From assembly GCA_903813345.2 (NCBI GenBank), contig CAIIXF020000003.1, positions 29,901,248-29,965,247 on the forward strand: a stretch of 64,000 nucleotides of DNA, in the 5' to 3' direction. Under the pieces are notes generated by a model. The model did no database searches, had not been told where the DNA came from, and saw nothing but the letters and a program-made list of their open reading frames with translations. Shown here piece after piece: positions 24,201-33,200 of the stretch (its first letter is position 1; the number at the start of each line of letters is the position of its first letter). Both the position numbers and the translations under genes were made by a program. The DNA is from Owenia fusiformis. Its lineage: Eukaryota > Annelida > Polychaeta > Sabellida > Oweniidae.

Positions 24201-27200
24201 ATGATATCATGGTCAAGAAACCATCAAATGCAATGATATCATGGCCGAGAACTTGACCATGATATCATTGCATTTGATGGTTTCTGACCATGAAATACTG
24301 CGAAACGGCAGTATTTTTTCAATGGAAAACTCCATGTTAAAAACGCACTGTTAACAATGAAATGCAATGGTGCCATTTAACGTTCATGATCGGCCATGGT
24401 ATCACCATGGTATTTCATTGCATTTCATGGCCATATACAATGGTATACCATGGTCATACCATGGTATACCATGGTATGGCCATGGTCCATTTCAACATGG
24501 TATGAAAACAATAGTTAACCTGTGAATATTATTCTACTATATTGTTCTATTAGACTAGCATATCTTTTACAACTGTATAGCAACTAGGATGTGAAAAACA
24601 ATAAAAGTATCACTTGTTTTGTTTTATTACATGAATAGGATTGTAAAATTCTTTTAACATTAGATAATATTTAATATTAGATAAAAGTCCATATGAACAT
24701 TGACAATTTTCTGCCTAATTTAGAACCTGTTTCCCCAAATTTTCCAATTGTTTCAAAAATCTTACTAAAAAGCCTTTATCTCAATAACAGGCTAGAAAAA
24801 TGGATCATAAAATTAAGAATTATCATTTCTGATTCCATTGATGATGCCTATGATTTTCGCCCTTTTTTACCATACACCTCCCATGGCAATATCCAGACTC
24901 ACATTGACACTGTGTGCAACAATAGAAGACCCAGCATTAAACTATGTGAACCTTACTTAACCTTGCCTATTATTTAATCTTATCAACTGTCTAGCTTAAT
25001 ATTAGATTTGGTTTTTGAATAGGGGCTGCTCTTTCAATAGGTTCCTCATGATTTGTCCTGAGCACTGGTCATTGCCCCATTCTGATACTCATAGCCTCTT
25101 TCTGTTTCACCTAACTGAGAAGAATTGAGATGTCATGGTTTATCATGATGTCATTGCCCCATGCATGGAAACATGGTCTGTGAACTAACTTCTGATTATA
25201 TTTTTCAGGTCATGTTATCCTATTTAAAAGCTAATATGGTCATAAGTTAAAAAGGATAATAAGTAGCAAGCAACTTTTATTCCAAAAACATTTCAATTAA
25301 AAAAGTGAATTAATTTAGGCTCAAATTAAGTACTGTCTATTTTCTAAAAATCCAAAAGATAACTTATCTAATGATTTATATATGCGTTCATTTTTCTTTA
25401 TCAAATTCGGATATATTTTCGCATCTTAAAACGTTTCAACATTTGATCTCTTAAGAATAGAATTCCCCTGATCAATCAATGCTTTGTGAATAAAGATGGA
25501 TTTGTGACATGTAATTGGATTGTTCTGACATCTTATATTAATTTGTCATTTCATTTTTTAACCTGGTCATGAGGACAAAATCAATCGCTTTCTTGATCAA
25601 GCTAACTTACATGCTGTGAACTCAAATATAATTGTATTGTAACAAATTAAAAAAACATAGTCCTGTGGACACTCTCTGCTGCACATCATTGTAAGTAGCT
25701 TACCCCCCAGTACCATTCGTATAGGTTTCACACCATACAATTACATGTATGTCACAATAATAACTAGCTATTAGAGACAACATAAGGTCCAAAAGCCATA
25801 AAATTCAGGATTTTTGTCATTAAGTTGTAATTTGTAGGTGCAACTTTAACACCCTGAATATCTTCTTATTCGCTAAATAAAATAGGTGCTTTTTTATCTG
25901 ACTTATCAGTATTAAGAGGGCAATGAGAGCTGTGAGTACCATTTTAAGAGTTTGACCAGAAACATAAATAAAAAAATGTTATTATATGTTTCTGGTTTGA
26001 CCTATCATCTCCACAAGGGCTTCATCTACACACTACTATACCTTGCATTTGGTGTTCATTAGCAACCCATTTGGCTTATTAGTAATGATTATGTATTTGT
26101 TTTTATTTGTCTGTTCCTTATGAATGGTTTATCGGTTGAAAATTAGATGCTAGTAAGGCACTTTCAAAAATATATTAAACAATTCAATTAGACAAACAAA
26201 GTATCTTATGCATTTCTAGGTGTTAGGTATAGTAGTGTGATCTAGTCAGTTTGACGAAAGTAGCACCTTCCACTTTCTCTCCACTACATAACCAGTTTGC
26301 AATCATCTTTTTCAGGTCTTATGAAGAACAAAGTTGGTGCTAATTTAGTACAAGTCTTGAAATTGTGCTTAGTACTAATTTTTACTTATATTTTGATACT
26401 AATTTGGTATTAACATTCAAGTAATTAGTGCTAAATTAGCACTTTTTCTAAAGTATCAAATTAGTATTTTGTAAGTGCTGTCTAGACTCCCGGGACTAGA
26501 CAACACTACATCAGTTATTGAAGTTTTGATATCATCTTACCTTGCCCGATGACTTGATTCCTTTACACATGCATATATACACGACCAGCCATGCTCCCAA
26601 CAGACAAAGCAGGAGTTTCCACTTTAGTCCGCCAGCCTCGTCAATCCCACTTGTTATATCCAACGTTTCCCTGTACCAAAAGTAAGATGGCGCATCACTC
26701 GCCGCACATTCAGGGACAATCTGTGACGTTACATTATCGATCATTTCCATGGGACACTCACCCCAGGGTAACACTGGCATGAAGGAGTTAGCGAAGTACC
26801 ATAAACACCACATTATGATCACATTATAATATAATCCAACGATGAATGATACGATTGTACTTGCGTAACCAACACCACCCAAATATGGGTGGATTTCGTT
26901 CCATACTCCTACACTTCCCATACGTAGAGTTTGTCCAATTGAGAGTTCGAGGTAAAATAATGGGATACCCTCTGCTATTAACATTATGAAGTATGGGATG
27001 AGAAAAGCTCCTGGAAGTAGAAGAGAAAAATATTAGAAATATATATCAGAAATCGGGATATCCATACATCCAAAATCCAATCAGTGTAGATCCACATGGT
27101 AAGGTCTATTTGAAATCAATTTAGGTACCCTTTACAATTCATGACTGTCATACTGACATACAGTAGAACCTAGTTCTTGGGAAGTGTTCCACTTACAGAG

Positions 27201-30200
27201 GTTCATTAACATGGAGTCAATGGGCCACATTGTTCTCTTGGATGATCATATACATGACCTGAATATTGAACTCCAATATGACATGTCCAGACATCATTTG
27301 GGCATTTATTGCATTCCAATGTTTAGTTTAATGTGAAATAAGCCTTGGGGATATATCTGCAACTGGCTCATGAAACAAGCTTTTCACCTGTATATATAGC
27401 TCCAGTATGATAGGGAGGTCTGCCCAGATTAAAGCACTCTGTCTAACTTAAGCGCAAATATGAATACTGAATTAAAGGCCCCATGTAAAGTTTAAACAAC
27501 TTTGCCTTATATTGTAGTCTTACCCAATGTTATCAAAGTGTGATATGTGAAACTTTTTTTTTTAATTTCAAAAAGTGGTTTTTGATAGACTTTTTGTTCC
27601 AAAATTTGTGAATTTATTTAAAACCAACTTTTAGAGGTCACTCGAATCTTCTAATTAGCCACAATTCATACCAATGCATAGCATACATCCTCCCATGTTT
27701 TTTGCCGAAAAAATTAAGAAAATCGGTTGATAAACAAGCGAGAAATGAACTTATCAGTGCATGAAAATGGTTCTGAGAAAAATGCATTTCAAAATTTTAG
27801 TTCTCATAGAAACCAATGGTACAATGATATCTAAAACATAATTTATTCTTCCTTTTTACCTGGTTAGACAATCAACATTGTTTTTTTTATGAAAGTCTAG
27901 CACATTTAGAAAAGATTGACATCGAAAAAAAAATTCAATTTATTTCAAAAAGTTTTTGTTACCTTAGTGACATCACTTATGTTTCAAAATATTTTTGATA
28001 AGCTAAAACATTGAAGTGGCCCATTAAATATGACATTTTATTATTGAAATAGTGTGTCTTTTGTTCAATCTTTGCATTGGGGTTAAAAATATAATCTTTT
28101 TTGAAATGCATTAAAAAATATTTGATGATTAAGAAATTTCAACTTTTTTTGAAAAATGGCGGGAAATTTGAATATATGAGAAATGAAATGCTCACAACTT
28201 TTTTTTCAAAAAAATTTTTTTGTTCAAAAATCTCTAAAATCACTTTTTAAGTCCTGACAAATAGTAAATGAATGATAAAAAAATATTTTCAAACTCTAGA
28301 CGGGGACTTTAAGGTAGGCCTATTGCAAAACACCTATAGCATCAATATAGTACAGAGGTCTGCTTAATGCAACCAGATTGTACTATACTGTCTAACTTCG
28401 TGCAAATATGAACACTGAATACTGAATTAAGGTGGGCCTTGTGCAACAACTTTTTCACCTGTACAGTTTTTCATTTTTTCATTATATGTATACATGTACA
28501 TACAAGTGAATGGTCTTTAATCCTGAATTGCGAAGAAGTCATTCTATTTGGCCAGTAGCAAAAGACAGAAAAGCAACAAGTGAAGTATTGATTATATTAG
28601 CCAGATAGAAACTTGCTGGCTCGCGGGAAAAATCAAGCAATAATATAATAGATGGATTTTTGTACTTTTGAAAAGTCTGATTGATCTATATTACAGACAT
28701 ACCACACTGTGGATTTGTTATTAAAATATAAATGATAGAAATGTTTTAATCAATATATTTCTCGTGAGTCATTCAGTGCTTTTTGCATGTAAGCTTATGG
28801 ATTATCACTTGTATAAAGATTTACGAGTAGACAGACTGTTACTTGATGCAAGACAGAAGAAAGGAAAAATTGGAATTTATGAAAACACTGTATAAATATA
28901 TGTACATGTAAGATGAAGAAATTAAATACATGCATGTCTATTTTCCTTAGGTTTTATATCTAAACTTATTTTGGCACAGAAATATTAAGATTCCCATGAT
29001 TAGGGTATAATTGAATAACAACCTGTATAATTGACCACTGGTTTGCCCCCCAGATAGTCTCTGTTTATATATATAACAACTAACATGTACTTGTATAATA
29101 TTATGACTTCATCACGGTGTATAACCCAAACGCTCCTACATGCACGACGGAGCGTTCCATTACTGAAATTAAACAAAGAAACGCTCCGGAGTAGGAAAAC
29201 TGTCTGGCGGGAATGATGAGCCGTCTGACAATTTCCCCAATAATGGGAATAAGAGGTATGAGTTACATATTTCGAGTATACCATTCGATGGGTGTGATAT
29301 TCATGTTGTACGTGGCTTGCTGTTGACGTTTGAAGCAATTAGGAAGAGCTGTACGAAGCAGTATAGTTATTAAAATTCAAAAACGCATTTGTCATTCTAC
29401 CGGTCAAAACCCCTTTTGTCGATACTTGTGATTAGTTGAGCCAAGATTAGAGCACCAACGTATATTTTAGTCAAATTCCAATGCTTCAACGCACCATACA
29501 TTATCGTAATAGTGATTTGATGACCGAAAATCCAGTCTTAAAAATGATGACATTCTCATATTCAAGAAACGCTCCGATCTGGTTAACACAGTGAATTGGA
29601 AACGCTCCGGTGGTCTAGATCAGTTAAGGAAATATATAGCTTGCCTTTTCTTTTCAGGAAGAGAAAGAAAAGATCTATTATACCCCTTGGCATCAATGGA
29701 AGAAAGATTAATTCACATATAACTTTTCGTTTTTTCTATAGTTTTATGATTTAGCACATATGTAGGCATGACATCATCTAATGTATAGGCTTTAATCAGC
29801 TAGTTGCACGTTTAACACCACCAGGTTCAGATGTTTCAATTTGCCTAACAAGTACAACACGTTTTTGAGAGATAGATTCGATTCGGAACTCTTCTCTAAT
29901 AATCTGAAAATGATATCAAAACAAAATGGTAAGAGCGTTTCTAAAATTGTGGTCTAAATCGACGGAGCGTTTCGAGGAAAACAAGCGATTTCTCGAGAAC
30001 AAGTAATGGATTTGGACTGGGATTTTAGGAAATGAGAATATACGAGTTTGTGATCTACTGCTTAAACAGAAAGATTAACGTTTTCATAGAAATACTAGTT
30101 TAATTCGTAATTTGTGGTCAAATCGTCATCTTCAGATTCGTTCGATCTACACTACGGAGCTTTGATCAAGCAAATAACAGTTTACCACCAAAAGTTGAAT

Positions 30201-33200
30201 AAATAAGATCTTTGCTCACGGTATTGTTCATCGAATGGTACATAATATTTCACCATGACATATGATATGTAAGAGAAACGAGAGAAACAATACTTACGGT
30301 CATAGTAGAATCTTCATTAGCCGCCATTTTATTTCGCTCCGGAGCGTTTCCGCGTAAATGTAACGCTCCGTCGTGCATGTAGGAGCGTTTGGGTTATACA
30401 CCGTGTTCATGTTTCCATGTGAACTCGCATCACAGGATATTCACTTAGCCTGCCAAATAATCACATATCTATATCAATATCTGTAACACAAAATTGATAT
30501 AGAAAATCTAAATTGTACTGCTTATCCCTATATTTTATGTTGTATATTTCTCAAGTATTTTTGGAAGCTATATGGTTGCTGTAGATAAAATGTCATCTAT
30601 TGGTTCTTATTAAGATTTGATGTTGAAATGTTGCCCCTAGTTACTTACCCAAAACATTTAGACATAATTAAATATCATCACTTTAGTGAATGTGTTGTTC
30701 AACAGACTTCTAATAAATTGCTTTGCAATTACAAGAGCTTACAATAGGAACTAATACTGATATGTCCCCTAGAGAGCATTTATTTTCATCAAAACACTGT
30801 CTTAACCACTCTATTAGCAGACAGGCCCACCATGTAATCTTATTACTACTGCAATTACAGCAGAACAGAGATCAGGCAGAAGCATGTTATACTTGTAGTT
30901 ATCTCTGATTTGACTCTCTCATGATCGCAATTAAGATTGTAAAATTAGATTAGTAAAGTAAAAATAAATTTAAGGTAGGACCTGGTTTATCAACACAGGG
31001 GTTTCACTAGAATTTCTCACCACAGGCTAAATAAATGAAAACAACAGGAAAATTTAATGGAAATCATAAACTTAACATGGATGAAAAGTTGAAAAGTCCC
31101 TAAAAACAACAGGCAACTTTGTGAAAACAACCAGAGAAAATCGCCTGTCGCCTGCTGCTAATGAAACCCCTGCAACAGGTAGGTAAGATATTAGTCTTGA
31201 TAGATTTTAGGTTCAGCCATGTCCTACCTTAATTGCGAATGAATAAAATAAATTTGATTTGTGATTGGTTCTGTGAGGAGGTTAGTCCATTCACACCTTT
31301 TACCAATACTTTCTTGCACTCTGCATTGTAGTCTATTGGTAAAAATGTAATACGTATATCCAACATAATAGTTTTTCAACCGAGAACAACTATATGACTT
31401 ATTCTCTATAAAAGTAGTGTATATTCATAAATTCGGAGGTCATAAATGTCTATTTGGAGGTTATTTCTATGGCTGAGAGGGTCAGCCGGGGATAGAAAAT
31501 ACTGGCAAAGAGTGCTCCAAGAGGAAGAAGCCTATATTTAGGTTACAAGCTAAGCAAGGTTACATTCCATGTTACCATGTTACCATAGACATGATGACTC
31601 AATCAGGCAATCAATGATCCCCCAATATGGTTTGAATCAGATGAAATACATTGTAAAGCAGAGATTTTTTATCAGAGAAAATACTGTAAATGATGAGCAG
31701 CCATTTTTATTATGATGAGCATGCATCCATTTTTATTATGGTTATATGGATACCCGTAGAAAGCAAATCCAAACACATAATGATGGGTGAGTCTTGCATG
31801 AAGTCTTGAATCCCACCCTCCATTATTCATTTCTCTCATCTACTAATATAAGTTAGTGGGGGAGGTCCACATGGGAAGGTGCAAGACAAGAAGAGACAAT
31901 ATCTCAATAACTCTTACTGAAGTACAGCACTGCTCAGACTTATTTTTGGAAAAGTGAAGGTTCAGTGAAGTTTTTTTGTAAGGGCACATATGTTTTCTGT
32001 TCATTTATTCTGATGTTCTTTCAGCATACAATACTTGCTTCCCGATGTGATTGTTATCATACCTTGGAAAGCTAAGATGGTCCTTATTAGGTCATTCTGA
32101 CTTTTAAAAAAGGACTCAAAATTAACTCTCGTGTAAAATCAATGATGATAGCATTTGTATCAAGGATGATAATATTTTAAAGGCTGATAGCAATCATATG
32201 TACAAATGAAGATAATATGTTTCAATGATGATAACTTTTGAATCAAGGATGATAATATTTTCAAGGCTGATAGCAATCATATGTACAAATAGATAACAAG
32301 TTTCAATGATGATAACATTTGAATCAAGGATGATAACATTTTTCAAGGCTGATAGCAATCCTATGTACAAATGAAGATAATATGTTTCAATGATGATAAC
32401 ATTTGTATCAAGGATGATAATATTTTAAAGACTGATAGCAATCATATGTACAAATGAAGATAACAAGTTTCAATGATGATAACATTTGAATCAAGGATGA
32501 TAATAGTTTAAAGGCTGATTGATATTTTTAAGCTGATAGCAATCATATGTACAAATTAAGATAATATGTTTCAATGATGATAACATTTGAATCAAAAATG
32601 ATAATATTTTAAAGGCTGATAGCAATCATGAGAACAAATGAAGATAACAAGTTTCAATGATGATAACATTTGTATCAAGGATGACAATATATATTCAATG
32701 GCTGTCAAGTATCAATTACTGGAACTGATTGATAAAATGTTTGAATCTGGCCTTAGAGAATTATAGCAAAATATATGTCCCTGTAAAATATACTGTAAAT
32801 ATTGAACAGAAATAGCTATTAAGTTACCTCAGGCTATTCATGATTTTTGGCTTGATTTTAATCTTATTTCAATTACACATCTGCTTGGATTATAAGGATA
32901 ATACTACATAGTCTTCTATATTCAATACACAATATTTTTATGTTTAATGTTCTTTTCTACATTCCTTACATTATTAATAAATTCTTAAGATAAAAATCAA
33001 AAATCAATGAGCATGAATTAAGCATCAGATGTAAAGTTAGGTCTTATTACCAAATCATTTCATATTGAAAAATATCAAATATTCTGACAGATGATGTTAA
33101 AGATGCATTTGCGCATTATGTTTTATTTAGCCAGGTTTGCTCTTGCGTCTATTTGTGGAAATGATAACATGCAAGTAAAAACAAGAAAATAACTGCCTTA

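Noticed and set aside
24693-24977. 94-codon plus-strand frame ([10 protein letters not shown]...)
   Set aside because: It has fairly protein-like composition but lies in an SLC6 intron, has no splice or family support, and I recognise nothing in it. Kept only as a possibility.
32130-32690. Evenly spaced repeat units that might suggest a CRISPR array
   Set aside because: The whole 83-bp unit repeats, spacers included, and the context is eukaryotic intron. It is a plain tandem repeat.
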